A DNA stretch of 64,000 nucleotides from Silene conica (GCA_029255685.2 CM055312.2:26568203-26632202), one strand, 5' to 3'. Positions 24,205-37,537 are shown, counted from the first letter of the stretch. The notes: generated by a model from the letters alone, not told the origin. Numbers and translations: made by a program.

Positions 24205-25101
24205 TTATGTCCTCACGGTACACTGGACAGTTCCGCCTCCAATGCCCAGTCTTGTGGTAATGGTGGCACTCAATATACCGTCTTTGCTCTTTGTCTTGCC
24301 TTGTGAGCTACTTCTCTCACCAAGCCCACTCTTGAATCCGCCCCTTTTGAACTTAGGAGGCTTAGCTACAGTTAGCTTTCCTTGAGTTTTTCCCTTACCC
24401 TTTCCCTTGTTAGCAATCATGAGAACATCTTGCTTCATGATCCCACTCAATTTAAGATCCTTCTCGGTCTGTACGAGAAGGGAGTGTAGCTCATGAGAAC
24501 TTTTCCTCATGTCATTCATGTAATAGTTTACCCTGAATAAGGAAAAACCATCGTGAAGTGAATGAAGCATCCGATCAATTATCAAGTTCTCACTGATTTT
24601 GCAGTTTAGGGACTCCAATTTCTCAACATTCTCAATCATATTGAGAATGTGTGGGCTAACTGGTTGGCCCCTTTGGAGTTTCGCATCGAAGAAGCGACAT
24701 GTGTGCTCATATGAAACGATTCTCGGTGCTTTTGAGAACTCGTTTGTGAGCGTGGTGAAAATCTTATTTGCACCACGGGAAATGAAGCGTCTTTGCAAAT
24801 TGGATTCCATTGCAAAGATAAGTACATTCTTTATCGCACCCGCTTCCATAACGAAATCACTATAAGCTTGTGATACGCCAGCTCTAGCATTGGGGCCTGG
24901 GTTAGGTGGTAACGGCTCAGTTAAATACTTGAGCTTACCATGAGCTATGGCTGCATTCTGTAATGCAGCCTCCAAGTCCTTAAAGTTGGACCCATCATTT
25001 TTCAGTCGCATGGACTGATTCATGTGGTCCATAAAAGCCTTAAGCCAGGATTCTTTTCTTAGTGTGACACTAGACATAGGGGCATCATTATGACCAGCCA
25101 T
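24205..25101 (-). CDS. Copia gag remnant
   Basis: The gag region of the 19.5-28 kb element has the plant copia UBN2-type capsid signature (WLKAFMDHMNQSMRL near the start, FRVNYYMNDMRKSSHELHSL near residue 200) and a lysine- and glycine-rich tail. It is clearly homologous to the gag at 58027-58953 (shared LKNVLIF-type, LQRR and RVNYxMN stretches), so the two elements belong to the same lineage. It is part of a fossil element and is not expected to be functional. Confidence 0.85.
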   Translation of the reverse strand: MAGHNDAPMSSVTLRKESWLKAFMDHMNQSMRLKNDGSNFKDLEAALQNAAIAHGKLKYLTEPLPPNPGPNARAGVSQAYSDFVMEAGAIKNVLIFAMESNLQRRFISRGANKIFTTLTNEFSKAPRIVSYEHTCRFFDAKLQRGQPVSPHILNMIENVEKLESLNCKISENLIIDRMLHSLHDGFSLFRVNYYMNDMRKSSHELHSLLVQTEKDLKLSGIMKQDVLMIANKGKGKGKTQGKLTVAKPPKFKRGGFKSGLGERSSSQGKTKSKDGILSATITTRLGIGGGTVQCTVRT

Positions 25102-27012
25102 AGTATTTGCAGTATTATTGTTTTGTTTAGATGAATTCTACACTGTAAAGAAGAAATTAAAACATAATAAGCATACTAACGTTTTGTAAATAGTCTAGCA
25201 AAAATAGTTTAATGCGATGACTTTAGCATTTATATAATTGATCTTCCTCAAGAATTATATAAACGATCCCAGACTCAATTTCAGTAAATTGATAAGCCAA
25301 CATCTTGGCTAATTCTACATTTGGAATTCTTGGTCTATAAATTTCTGTAAATTCTATCTTTAGTCCACCACAACCACAGGATCGTACGAGGGTCATGATG
25401 TTGAGGTAAATAAGTCATCAGCTACTACTTACACAACGTAGACGGGGTTATATGGAGAGTAAGGTCCTATATGTTTGACGACGAAGAAGGGGTTCATAGT
25501 AATTTGACTAATCTCAATTTTAGGTTATAGAAGAAGATCTCATCATCTTTAATTTTAATTCATTTAAGTGAACGAATATCTAGCATACGAGAATGAATAA
25601 ATTAAGGTGATGGCTTTATGATAAAAAAAAAAACGTGTGACATCTGTATGTCGACACTGACTAGCATACATACTATATGAGTCAACTTTCATGCAATCTT
25701 AGGTGGTTTGGTTTAGGCGGAAAAATAATGCAAAACATGTGAATGAAAAGCAAAATGGAAATAAAAACGAAAGTAAAACAAATCCTAGTGTGGCCTATCC
25801 TACCAAAAGAACAAAAATACAACTTTGGAATCCATTCAGCAATGGACCCTAGAAGCTTGTCTTGTCTTGATGTTCCTTCTTGGTGTTCCATCTTGGTGAT
25901 GTTGTGGGAGTGAGCTCTCCGATCTCCATCTTTAGTCTTCTTAAATTACATTTGATAGATTAGAATGCACAATCCTATTATTACATTCTAATCCAACACA
26001 TAAATTAAAGAAAGGAGATTCGAGATCTCATAATTACATCACCAATTATGTTTCCTTCATTACGAAAACATAATTTACTAAGGTCACACTAAGTATTACA
26101 ACTTAAAACTGATTGCAAAAACGTAAATAAATTCATTCATTCATTCAACAATAATATATAATATATAAAAACATAATGCATCATACTAATTAAATTAATC
26201 TTTCAGGACATAATTCCGTAATTACGTAGAGTAATTTACTCAAACCACCATTTAACATTGACTAAATTATATGATAATTCCGTAATTACGTACATAATAT
26301 TAATCAAACAAAACATATTCATATTATCGTATAATATGAATTAATCCAACATTATTTTAAACCTTTTTAAAATAATTGGGTATCAAAACTTGTGAACTTT
26401 TTCACAACATGCATACATTATCCTTATAATGCATAACAAGAAAAAAAAACAAGACGAAAACAACCCGTACAAATTAGCCGGAAAAAAAAAAAAAAAAAAA
26501 AAAAACAGGTTGCTCGGGAAAAGAAAATATTATGCTTGAATTTATTTTTTTTTCGCGTGAACAGTACGACGGATATTTTTTTTTTAAAATAAATTGGACT
26601 TGAAAAATAATGTCGGGTTGCTAAACTATAAGATCGATAACATTCAAAATCTAATCCTTATTAGACATTAATATAATCTTAACAATTCAAATTAAGCATT
26701 TAATACGTATATCAAGATTATCATGGGGTCGATTCTTTAGCAAATTATTTCGTTCAAGAACATTCAAAACGATTCCCTTTCACGTTTTAATTCAATCCTT
26801 ATTAAATTAAAACATCTACAAATTTAGTATTTTGTCATCTTAACTGATTAATTCAACAACAATAATAAATCAAAAAGGAAAACGCAAAACACAAAAAAAA
26901 ATATGTCTCGGCTAAGAAAATTGCGACGGCTGCTTTTTTTTTTTCTTTCTCAAAACGTTTATGAAAATCATACAAAAATAAAATTCGTAAGCCTTAACGC
27001 TCTGATACCACT

Positions 27013-27999
27013 TATGGGAAAATGTCTGTATATATTCCCAATTCTTTATATGCAGGATTATAACGAATTTATAAGGTACGATTTATACTCATAAACGAAG
27101 AACAAGATACAAAGATTGGCATTAAGAATTAACCTTTTGTCCTTGCAAAGGCCTAAAATCAGATATCAAAACAGATATCCTCCTAATCGTTGCACCCAAG
27201 ATGTCCTGAGAAATACCCTTTCCTGAATTAGAAACTGCAAAATTATCTCCAATTTGTGTAAGATGAAAGCTAGAGAGAGAAGGGAGAAGTTTGCGTGGGA
27301 ACTCGTGCCTTCATAAGGTGTCGAGTTGGTCTATTTATAGGTGAGTGTATCAAGTAGTTTAGTCAGAATACAAGTCTTCTGTTTATACTACTAACAACTT
27401 CTCCTAATAACCATAAGATAGAATTTCGCTCCCAACATAACTGATCCACACGCCATAACTGTAGTCGTGTGACCTATTGTAGCAACCGGATTTTTATCTG
27501 TAAAAATCGGTTGTTACACTCTCTTAGTGTAATGTTTATCTTTTATAAATATCGTATATTTATATTTTAACAATTAAATATAATCGTTTATATTTAACTG
27601 AATTATTTAATCTTTATTAAATAATTTCATTACACACTAATTAAATGTAACATTTTACATTTAATTACGAATTAACATTTTAATTCGTCTTAGCCAATAT
27701 TATTTAATCAGTATTAAATAATTATATCATCATTACATTGACTAACCGTTTAGTCGTATAGGGTATCAATATGATTACATTTTCATCTAATCATATCTCT
27801 CAGATTTCATCCTTTAGGTCTGACTCTTAGGGACCAGTTGATTACCGTCATTTGTATGAAAATAACGTCAAACTTTCTAGCAAGCCAACCGTTATTGATA
27901 AACGTGAATCAACTGGCTAAAATACAAAGTATACCATGTGTTCCTTTAAGAGATTTATACGTGTTGTCGCACTAACTGTTGTAGACACTAGCTCCAACA
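27013..27999 (-). repeat. 5' LTR of the 19.5-28 kb copia element
   Basis: About 987 bp, colinear with the copy at 19532-20521 with scattered substitutions and a few small length differences. It carries the equivalent of the paired block at about 27831-27920. Confidence 0.9.
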
Positions 28000-28169
28000 G
28001 AGTTAAGCAGAATAATTGTGGTGATGAGATGAAATGTAAGTGGGTAGTAGAAGGTATTCATAAAAAACAAAGTAATGACAAATAAAAGGTGTTTCTGAGA
28101 CTGATAAAATAAGTCGTAAAAAGATCAAATTATTTTTTAATTAGTATTAGAATTAGAATTAGTTTATTA

Positions 28170-28509
28170 GAGCATCTCCAATGAACAGCTACAACACGTT
28201 GTAGCTTGATTTGTGAATACGGTTTTAAGTTATTTTGCTCTGCGACTACATATAGGTCCAATGGTTGGCTACGACCCTTTTTAATTTTATGGGTCACATA
28301 TTAAAATATTCCCCCAATCATAAACTTTACATTTTTTATTTTTTTATTTTTTAAAAACCTGGCTACATGCTTGGTATAGTTACAATGCTTATTTTTTTTT
28401 TTTTTTTTATTTTTTTATTTTTTTATTCAGTTACTTTAATGGTAAGCTATTTGCTTGCTGTTTTATAAATATTGCAATCAAGTCCCTAAAGAAAATATTG
28501 GAGATGCTC
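28170..28509. mobile_element. MITE with GAGCATCTCCAAT ends
   Basis: A 340-bp AT-rich element has perfect inverted ends: GAGCATCTCCAATG on the left and the reverse complement of ATTGGAGATGCTC on the right. It is flanked by TA on both sides. Such GAGCATCTCCAAT-ended MITEs are common in dicots. The superfamily cannot be fixed from the TA duplication alone. It is non-coding. Confidence 0.75.
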
Positions 28510-30330
28510 TATAGTCCATATTCCTTTTTTTTCCTCCAAATTTTTAACTTAATCTTTACAGCAGGACATTATCTTATAGGGTAGAGGTTGATTTTAAATT
28601 GGATGTACCGGTCTTTTTAGGGCTAATGGGGATAGATAAGTCTCGAGGGAGTAGGTAAGTATCTTCAGGAATATGGTTACTCTCCGAAGTTTAAAATTGC
28701 AATCTGAAGTTAGGGTTGTTCAGAGATACGTATTGAACTAAAGAAATCATTAGAATAACTGAGAAAATAATGTCTACAAGTTAGGGTTGTTTAGAGATAC
28801 GATTGATTATGCTGGTCAAGTTTGGTAGTTAGTTGAGAAAGGTACGACGAATACCTAAATGGTGTGGAAAAATTATACGTATGTACTAAAGAAATGATTA
28901 GAATAACTGAGAAAATAAGTAGATAAATTTTATTTCATGGTTCTATTTTGTGAAAATAACAGAGACATGGATACTGTGAAAATAGGTTAAAATTTCTGAG
29001 CTAACATGTATATATACTCAGTTTTGATTGTGATAAGATGAGGGTTGACTTTACATTAAACATGTTTATTTTTTTTTATAAGTAGGGATAGATAGGTCTT
29101 GAGGGACGAGATAAGTGTCTTGGGGGTAGGGTTACTCTTTGATGTTGAAAAGTGTGATTTTCATAATACAAGTAAATGTCGGCGGTTTGGGATTTTATGG
29201 ATACCTTTTACAATTGATTTTTGATGGTTAAGTTGGTTAGGTGGGTGAGAATGATACTCGATGGATATGATTACTCTTTGACGTTTACGAGTGTGATATA
29301 GGAGATAGAAAAATATATTCATATGTCGGGATGGTCCTTGGTTTGCACAGAATTCTAATTTTCTACTTCTTCTGAAGACTTTCGGACAGAAGCCTAACGA
29401 CGGGTAGTAAAGTTCATCACCACCAAGCAGACTGTTTGCCTTTCATCTTGCTTCTATTTTTTAAGAAATTAGAAGTCTTTTTTCTATTGCTGTAGTGAGT
29501 CGGCATCCCCTGTCCTTTTTTACGGATATGAATATGGTTAAGGTTGATTCTGATAGGTTTGGTTAGTTAGTTTGGTGGAAAGCTTGAATATGGAAAAAGG
29601 ATGGTAACATGATATATTGATTGGAGAAGGTAAGCAAATAAATTTTATTTGAAAAAGTGTATAATATGAAAATAAGAATCGACAAATAGTATAAATATAA
29701 GCTAAAAACGTTTAAAATATCTGTATAAACTCAATTTTATTTCTTTGTTAGACACAAAACTAAACAATATAATCAAATGGTATACTCTCTTCAATCCAAT
29801 CAAATACTCCCTTTATATATATTTTTCAGTATTCTTGAAAATATTTAGGGGTGTGTATAGAAAGATGTCGTAATGTTAAGTTTTAGTTGCAATTATATCA
29901 TTATAAATACAAGAAATAGAAGAAGATATTTATGTCAATTATTTTACCAAGTATGAAAGGAAACATCGGATTAAATTGTACAAAAATGGAATCTTGGAAC
30001 ATTGGATAAGAACGAAAGGAGTATATATATGTCATGTCAATATTATATCATTAACTTTTAATTGCGTTATTTTTTTTCATAATGAAAATGATTGTAACAC
30101 ACTCATTAACTCCATTATATTGTTTCAGTTGTATTGTTTGAAACCTTTCATCACCACTTATCTCATACTTCATTTGTTAACTAAATAATAAATTCTCTAC
30201 TTTTTCTCAATATGGACACGGCGTTAAGTTACTAACTGACTGAAATAAAAAAAAAAATAGTACATGAAACATTAAATGCACGATTAGTGTTTTACAGCTA
30301 AAAGTACCAAACACTATAATTATAACTTAT
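28510..30330. other. Non-coding region with diverged dispersed repeats
   Basis: It holds two diverged copies (about 28620-28840 and 29080-29260) of the repeat also found at 19285-19445, and short internal duplications such as 'GTTAGGGTTGTTcAGAGATACG' (28716 and 28783). No gene was seen. Confidence 0.5.
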
Positions 30331-30337
30331 TTCAATA

Positions 30338-30366
30338 TCCGTGCAACGCACGGGCATAAAAACTAG
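30338..30366 (+). mobile_element. Helitron 3' terminus
   Basis: CCGTGCAACGCACGG forms a GC-rich hairpin with a short loop. It is followed by GCATAAAAA and CTAG, with T next to it. A terminal hairpin about 10 nt before CTRR, inserted before T, is the defining 3' end of plant Helitrons. The 5' TC end could not be located, so the element's length is unknown; it would extend leftwards from here. No Rep/helicase coding is present. Confidence 0.65.
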
Positions 30367-30785
30367 TATGTTAAAATTTTGTGCTTAAATCTCAAAACAC
30401 TTTTATCTTAACATGTGCCTACTAATTATTCTCGTTTATAGTAGATTTGTATCTTAAAAGTCATATATAAAATTATAATAACCGAAAAAAAATTAAATGT
30501 TAATAATGTACGATCTAGTTGTTTAATCATAGGATCGTAGAATCAGGTTAAGATTCTACTTTGAAAAAAAATTGAAGCAAGTTGAGTCGTAAGATCCTAC
30601 AAAATTAAGATCCTACTTAGAATCAGGATCGTTCACCACCTTTTGGATCGTAAAATCGTAAGATCCTACGATCCGAATCGGGAGTTTAAGAACCTTTGAA
30701 GTGTAGATTTTGATTCGTGAGTTCGAGTTGAACTGAAATTTTTTACTATTTTTAGATTTTATATACTTTCAGTTTTTAAGAGAGG
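30367..30785. other. Non-coding sequence with GATC-rich repeat
   Basis: 30520-30690 has repeated GGATCGTAGAATC, GTAAGATCCTAC and GGATCG words, including near-palindromic clusters. It is related to 15055-15125. Nothing else is recognised. Confidence 0.4.
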
Positions 30786-31330
30786 CATTTAGAACATATA
30801 TATCATACAGAACTAGGTAGGGAAACCCTACCTCAAGCAATATAGCGGAAACAGGAAAGCAATGACCTTCTAACCAACGCTCTTCTACGAAATCTCCTCC
30901 TAAGGATTACACAAAGACGGATTACTTACTGAATAACCATAAACTATGATACACCCATGATAGGGTACACTTACTTGATAGAACACGGACTAGGTAGATG
31001 ATCCGTGTGACTAGACTTGCTACTAACCTTGAAGGATTTGAAAATGAGGAATGAAGGGGATTAGGGTTCTACTGTGTTTTCTGATTAGGGTTAAAATGAA
31101 ATATTAACCTTTAGATTAAATTTATAATAACCGCGGTCTGACGTCTAGAAAAGAGACACTCGTCCGAGTGCGGCCTACTCGGCCGAGTGTCACTTACTCA
31201 GCCGAGTTGGCTCGCAACTCAGCTACTGAGTAGAAGGTCTCGACCGAATACCATATACTCGGCCGAGTATCACCTACTCGGCTGAGTTGATTCACAACTC
31301 AGCTTCCACTAACTTGGGATGTTACATTTG
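30786..31330. mobile_element. LTR-retroelement debris with ACTCGGCCGAGT palindromes
   Basis: 31150-31300 repeats the palindrome ACTCGGCCGAGT and close variants about seven times, separated by short CAACTCAGC stretches. It ends in 'GGGATGTTACATTTGG', a common kind of LTR terminus. I take it to be a decayed LTR of a Ty3-like element. The family is inferred from style only, and no coding part is attached. Confidence 0.45.
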
Positions 31331-31848
31331 GTATTCCGAAGGTTTTCGAGTGGGAATGTGAACTTGGTTTTCTTCACTTCGATGTATCATTGTACTGTCT
31401 ACAACTGGTATATCAATTTGTAGGGATATAACGTAAATATCACCTCATTAAAAGGATTACTCGGGGATATTTATCCGTTTTTGGCATGTTTTCTTTGTTT
31501 ATATTTTAGTTATGTACCCAAAGGTTTAAATAAGTTAGCTCATGGCCATGCCCGTCAGACTATAAAAATGAAGGAAACCTTTCTTAATAGTTGCCAAAAA
31601 TGAAAAAAAGGCAAAGCAAGAAAAGAGGTAATGGACTAACCAAACGGGAATCCAATGGCCATTCAAGGTACACGACATATATGGGTTGAACATCCAAAAA
31701 CCGTCAATTATCGTGTGAATTAGACTTAGTGTTCTAATGTTAAACAAGTGTTATGAACGGTCCCATCCTCTCGGGAAGCAACTAGCACGGTTAATTATGT
31801 TATGAACGGTCTCGGCATCACACCACATCCGTCAACCCACCAACGAAG
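31331..31848. other. Non-coding flank, nothing recognised
   Basis: AT-rich sequence with a repeated 'GTTATGAACGGTC' word (31751 and 31800). No gene or element end was seen. Confidence 0.4.
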
Positions 31849-32213
31849 TGTTAGTGATTTTGATCACAAGGTCATTTAAGCGTATTCGGGTTTTTGTGTC
31901 AAAATCGGTTTGAGCTCGAAATCGATATAATGTGAGTCGGGAATACGGAGTGTATGCTCATATAATCGTATATCGAGTTCATGTATATAATGGATAAGGG
32001 ACACTAATTAATAGTGTTATCGTAGTATATTATGTACCCTATCGGGATTATATACTCGGGGTAAAAGTTAATCCGGATCGGGGTTACAGTTATCTTATGC
32101 GTGAGCGTGACATACAACATGCATAGAAGTTATTAGTAGTTATTATAATTACTAATGATTGGCAATGATTGGTTTGTGGTAACCAACCAATAATCTTATC
32201 CATGCATTCTTAC

Positions 32214-32267
<54 letters not shown>

Positions 32268-32647
32268 ACGTTGGTTAAAAAAGGTGGGAAAAACAAACCG
32301 TATAACAAAAACCAACATTCTGTTTCTGGATTTTGCCGAATAAGAAAAATAGAAACAGGGAGAAAGTTTATGTTTTGACAAAACTTTCTGACACAAAAAC
32401 TAGTAAAATAAAAGTCTCTTATCGTTTATTTGTTCTTAGTTTTTGCCTTAAAACTAAGGAATCGTCTTATCCTACAGAGATTTCGCGTAACCCGAAGGCT
32501 ATAGGGTCGAAATACTCTAAGGAAAACGTGTTTAGCGTGATTCGATTGGGTGTAATATACCGTCTTTTTGTTTTCATTTCTGTTTTTAGTGCTATTGTTT
32601 GTACTAATAACTAGTGTGTAATATTTTGTAATACAAAAAGTACAACA
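31849..32647 (+). repeat. 5' LTR of the 31.8-38 kb copia element
   Basis: 799 bp, TGTTAGTG … TACAACA. It contains an (AT)n run of about 45 bp at 32219-32263. The 3' copy at 37179-38015 is 837 bp, and most of the difference is the longer AT run there (37543-37627). Confidence 0.95.
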
Positions 32648-32674
32648 TTTTTAGAGTATTTTCTACATTTGGAA

Positions 32675-35600
32675 ATGGATTCACTCAAAGAGATGACTAG
32701 CAAGTTTGGAAAGTTGGAGAAATTTGAGGGTGTTGATTTCCGTCGTTGGCTAAAGAAGATGCACTTCCTTCTCACCGCTTTAGAGGTTGTGTATGTGTTG
32801 AGTACTCCTATGCCGGAAATTGTTGGAGATGAAACTCTTGCGGAAATTCAACGAAAAAGAAACAAGTGAGAAAATGATGACTACATATGTCGCGGTCACA
32901 TCTTGAACGGTATGTCCGACTCTCTTTTTGACATTTATCAAAATGTAGAGTCCGCTAAAGATTTGTGGAATCAACTTGAGTCTAAATATATGGATGAGGA
33001 TGCTTCTAGTAAGAAGTTCCTTGTTGGAAATTTCATGAATTATAAGATGGTTGATTCTAGACCGGTAATGGAACAATATAATGAATTGCTTCGGATTTTG
33101 GGGCAATTTGCACAACATAAGATGGAAATGGATGAATCTATTTCGGTGTCTAGTATCATAGACAAGTTAACTCCTTCATAGAAGGATTTTAAACACATAC
33201 TCAAACACAAAAAGGAAGAGTTGAGTCTTATTCAACTTGGTAGCCATTTGCGCATAGAGGAATCTCTAAGGGTGCAAGATGGTGGCAAGGGTAAAGGGAA
33301 TGATGTTATGGGATCTTCTTCTGTCAATATGATGGAAAAGGGAGATGGTTCCAATAACAAGTTTAAGGGTAAAAAACGCTCTTTTAACAACACCAATGAT
33401 GAGTCTAACAAGGCACCAAAAGGTGCTTGTTGGATTTGTGGAAAGACCAGGCATTTGAAAGCAAATTGCAAGGTTAGGAAGTACAAAAAGAACAAGGGTG
33501 CAAGTACTAGCCAAAGAGGACAAGGGTAAGGTCCACCCACTAATCAAGGTTAGATTTTAGACTATGGTTTTAGTTCGGTTGTGAATTATGTACCACTAAT
33601 TTCTGAAGCATTTTATGTGCAGGATGATGTAGTGGCATGGTGGATAGACTCGGGTGCAACCAATCATGTTTGCAAGGATCGGCATTGGTTCAAGGATTAT
33701 GATCTAGTGAAGGATGGATCCGTTCTTTATATGGGGAACGATTCTACCGCTCCTATTGTTGGTCGTGGCACGGTGGTGTTGGAATTTAGTTCCGGAAATG
33801 TTGTAAATTTAAATAAAGTATTGCATGTACCCGGAATTAGAAAAAACCTTGTATCTGGTAGTTGTTTATGTAAACTTGGTTATAAGCAAGTGTATGAATC
33901 TAATAAATATGTTTTATCGAAGCATGGTGTGTTTATTGGATTTGGTTATTATTGCAATGGCATGTTTATGTTGAATGTTGTCCCAAATGAAAGTTCCATA
34001 TTTATTGCTTCCTCTATGGATGATACTTCATATCTTTGGCATGTGAGACTAGGACATGTACATTATAAAAGATTGGAAACTATGTCTAAAGATGGTCTAA
34101 TTCCATCTTTTAACATGAACATTAATAAATGTAATACTTGTATGTTGACAAAAATCACAAGGCAATCATTTGGTAATGTGTCTACGATCTCACATGTGCT
34201 TGACCTTATTCATAGTGTTTTATGTGATTTTCGCAATTATCCGTCTTTAGGTGGTAAAAAATATGTAGTGACTTTTATTGATGACTATAGTCGGTTTTGT
34301 TACATATATTTACTCCATGCTAAAGATGAGACAATTGATAAGTTTAAGGTCTTTAAAAATGAAGTTGAATTGCAACAATCGGGTTTGATTAAAAGGTTGC
34401 ATTCCGATAGAGGTGGTGAATATTATGACCCATTGTATTTTGAGTCAAGTGGTATCATTCATGAAGTGTCTCCTCCCTATACACCACAATTAAATGGTGT
34501 AGCGGAAAGAAAGAATAGAGTCTTAAAAGAAATGGTTAATTCCATGCATGTTGTCTTACTCGGGTTTGAGTGACGGATTTTGGGGTGAAGCCATGTTGAC
34601 GGCTTGCTATTTGTTAAATAGGATTCCTAATAAAAGGAATAAAGACACTCCATATGAACTTTGGTACAAAAAAGAAACCAAGCTTGAATTATCTTCGAGT
34701 TTGGGGTTGTCGGGCTGTTGTAAGACTACCCGATCCCAAGATTAAAACCTTGGGGGAAAGGGTCATCGATTGCATATTCATTAGATATGTTGCGCATTCA
34801 AAGGCTTATAGGTTCTATGTAATTGAACCTAATGATTCTGTTTCGGTTCACACCGTAATTGAGTCAAGGGATGCGATATTTGATGAGAGTCGTTTCTCAT
34901 CAATGCCGAAGCCAAAGGATCTAGTACCTAGTTCTAGTGGAGCTGTTGAGGGAAGTGACAATGTCACAACTCAAGAAGTAACACCTGAAATTCGTAGGAG
35001 TAAGAGGAAAAGGATTGCTAAATCCTTTGGTCCCGATTTTCATACCTATTTAGTTGAAGGTTCAAGGGATGGATGTGAAAACTATTATCCATATTGTTTT
35101 CACATTGATGAGGACCCTAAGACATTTGATGAGGCAATGAGGTCTCATGACTCTTCCTTTTGGAAAGAGGCTGGAATGATGAAATGGATTCCATAATGGG
35201 CAACAACACTTGGGTACTTGCGGATTTACCTCGTGGTTGTAAACCATTGGGTTGCAAGTGGATCTTCAAAAAGAAGATGAAAGTTGATGGTTCTATCGAC
35301 AAGTTTAAAGGTAGATTGGTTATCCAAGGCTTTAGACAAAAGGAAGGGATTGATTATTTCGATACCTATGCTCCCGTAGCTCGCATTACTACTATTAGAT
35401 TGTTGATTGCTCTTGCTGCAATTAATAATCTAGTGATCCATCAAATGGATGTCAAGACAGCGTTCTTGAATGGTGAGCTTAAAGAGGAGGTGTATATGAA
35501 ACAACCGTAAGGATTTATTATGCCCGGTAATGAGCATAAAGTTTGTAAGTTAATCAAATCATTGTATGGACTTAAACAAGCTCCTAAACAGTGACATCAC

Positions 35601-36653
35601 AAGTTTGATGAGGTTGTTCTATCTAATGGGTATAGACTAAATCAGTCGGATAAATGTGTGTATAGCAAATTTGATGACAACGGTAATAAAGTCATTATTT
35701 GTCTATATGTGGATGACATGTTGATCTTTGGTACCAACCAAAGTCAAGTAGACCTTACTGAGGCCTTTTTGTCATCAAGTTTTGCCATGAAAGACATGGG
35801 TGAGGCGGATGTGATACTTGGTATAAAGATCAAGCGTGAGAACATGGGATTCTCGTTGACACAATCTCACTACATTGAGAAAGTGTTAAAGAAATTTAAT
35901 CATGGAAATTGTTCTCCGGTTAACACTCCAATGGATCCTAGTGGTAAGCTTATGCCTAATAAAGGTGAAGCTATTTCATAACTTGAGTACTCTCAAGTGA
36001 TTGGGTGTTTGATGTATGCTATGACAAGCACAAGACCAGATATCGCCTTTGTTGTTGGCAAGTTGAGTAGATACACAAGTAATCCTAGTCTTGAGCATTG
36101 GATTGCGGTAAAACGTGTATTGAGGTATTTGAAACAAACCATGGATTATGGTTTGAACTATGTCGGATTTCCTTCGGTTTTAGAAGGATATTCCGATCCT
36201 AGTTGGATCACCAACATGGAGGATCATTCATCTACTAGTGGATGGGTGTTCTTACTTGGTGGAGGAGCTATCTCATGGGCTTCAAAGAAGCAAACTTGTA
36301 TAACAAGTTCGACTATGGAGTCGGAATTCATTGTTTTAGCTGCGGCCGGTAAAGAGGCGGAATGGTTAAGGAATTTGGTTTATGAAATTCCGGTTAGGCC
36401 AAGACCTATTCCTCCTATCTCTATCCATTGTGATAGTTCAGCTACTTTAGCTAAGGCCTATAGTGAAGTTTACAACGGAAAGTCTAGACACCTTGGTGTT
36501 AGACATAGCGCGGTACGTGAGCTGATTACTCATGGGGTTATTTCCGTTGATTTCGTGAGAACACATCATAATTTAGCTGATCACTTGACGCAGGGATTAG
36601 CTAAGGACTTGGTTTTAAAGTCAGAAATCGGGATGGGTTTAAAGTCCATCTAG
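32675..36653 (+). pseudogene. Copia gag-pol remnants
   Basis: Recognisable domains in order: gag (start MDSLKEMTSKFGKLEKF, with a zinc knuckle CWICGKTRHLKANC near 33430-33470), protease (WWIDSGATNHVC near 33640), integrase (HVRLGHVHYKRLE near 34040, core around DSDRGGEYYDPL near 34400), reverse transcriptase ([19 protein letters not shown] near 35450, YVDDMLIFG near 35710) and RNase H ([20 protein letters not shown] near 36310). The coding region is interrupted several times and is a fossil. Confidence 0.9.
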
Positions 36654-37178
36654 ATCTTTATGATAAGATACTCAACTTCCCTCTAACATATTTTAGAGGC
36701 TAAGTTCAATGTGGAAGGCTTATTGTGGAAGATTGAGGCACATGTTATAATCCCGTAAGATTTGTGTATGACCTGCATGACAAGAGGTTGAAGTTTAAAA
36801 ACTTATTAATAAAATCTTTGACAAAGTGCATTTTGCAGGTGCACGATGAAAGATTTACCTATGTGAGCGTGAAGTGTAGCCGCTTCAAGAGGCTTGGACT
36901 TGGCTTCCTATACTCTCATGAAAGGATATGGACACAAGGCGGTCAATAGTGTCAAGTTTGTAACTTTAAGAGTTTGTTGAGTCTATGTGTATGTTATCTT
37001 CATGTATTCAATATGGGTTGAAAGGTTCAATCCGTGGGACACCTTGATTCTCGAATATTTGGAATGTGTAATATACTAATGTGGAAGTTCAATCTTCGGG
37101 ACACTTTCATTTATGCATAGATTTGCTTACTTTGTTGTTTTAAATGGAAACAAGGGATACACTTAAATGGGGGAGGAA

Positions 37179-37537
37179 TGTTAGTGATTTTGATCACAAG
37201 GTCATTTAAGCGTATTCGGGTTTTCGTGTCAAAATCGGTTTGAGCTCGAAATCGATATAATGTGAGTCGGGAATACCGAGTGTATGCTCATATAATCGTA
37301 TATCGAGTTCATGTATATAACGGATAAGGGACACTAATTAATAGTGTTATCGTAGTATATTATGTACCCTATTGGGATTATATACTCGGGGTAAAAGTTA
37401 ATCCGGATCGGGGTTACAGTTATCTTATGCGTGAGCGTGACATACAACATGCATAGAAATTATTAGTAGTTATTATAATTACTAATGATTGGCAATGATT
37501 GGTTTGTGGTAACCAACCAATAATCTTATCCATGCAT

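Larger units (their letters stand above)
19532..27999 (-). mobile_element. Full-length Ty1/copia retrotransposon, broken
   Basis: LTRs lie at 19532-20521 and 27013-27999, with a perfect 5-bp duplication GAGTT outside (19527-19531, 28000-28004). The sense strand is minus. A tRNA-Met-type primer-binding site lies at 26999-27010 and a purine-rich tract (AAGTGGGAGAT on the minus strand) beside 20521. The coding region is in Ty1/copia order: gag about 24200-25100, protease about 23900-24150, integrase about 22950-23700, reverse transcriptase about 21750-22600 and RNase H about 21300-21750. The integrase lies before reverse transcriptase, which separates copia from gypsy. It has roughly half a dozen breaks and cannot be active. 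The LTRs differ by several percent, suggesting insertion on the order of millions of years ago. Confidence 0.95.

Noticed and set aside
31150-31300. CRISPR-like array
   Set aside because: The repeats are 12-bp palindromes with irregular short spacers in plant LTR debris; this is a eukaryotic nuclear sequence.
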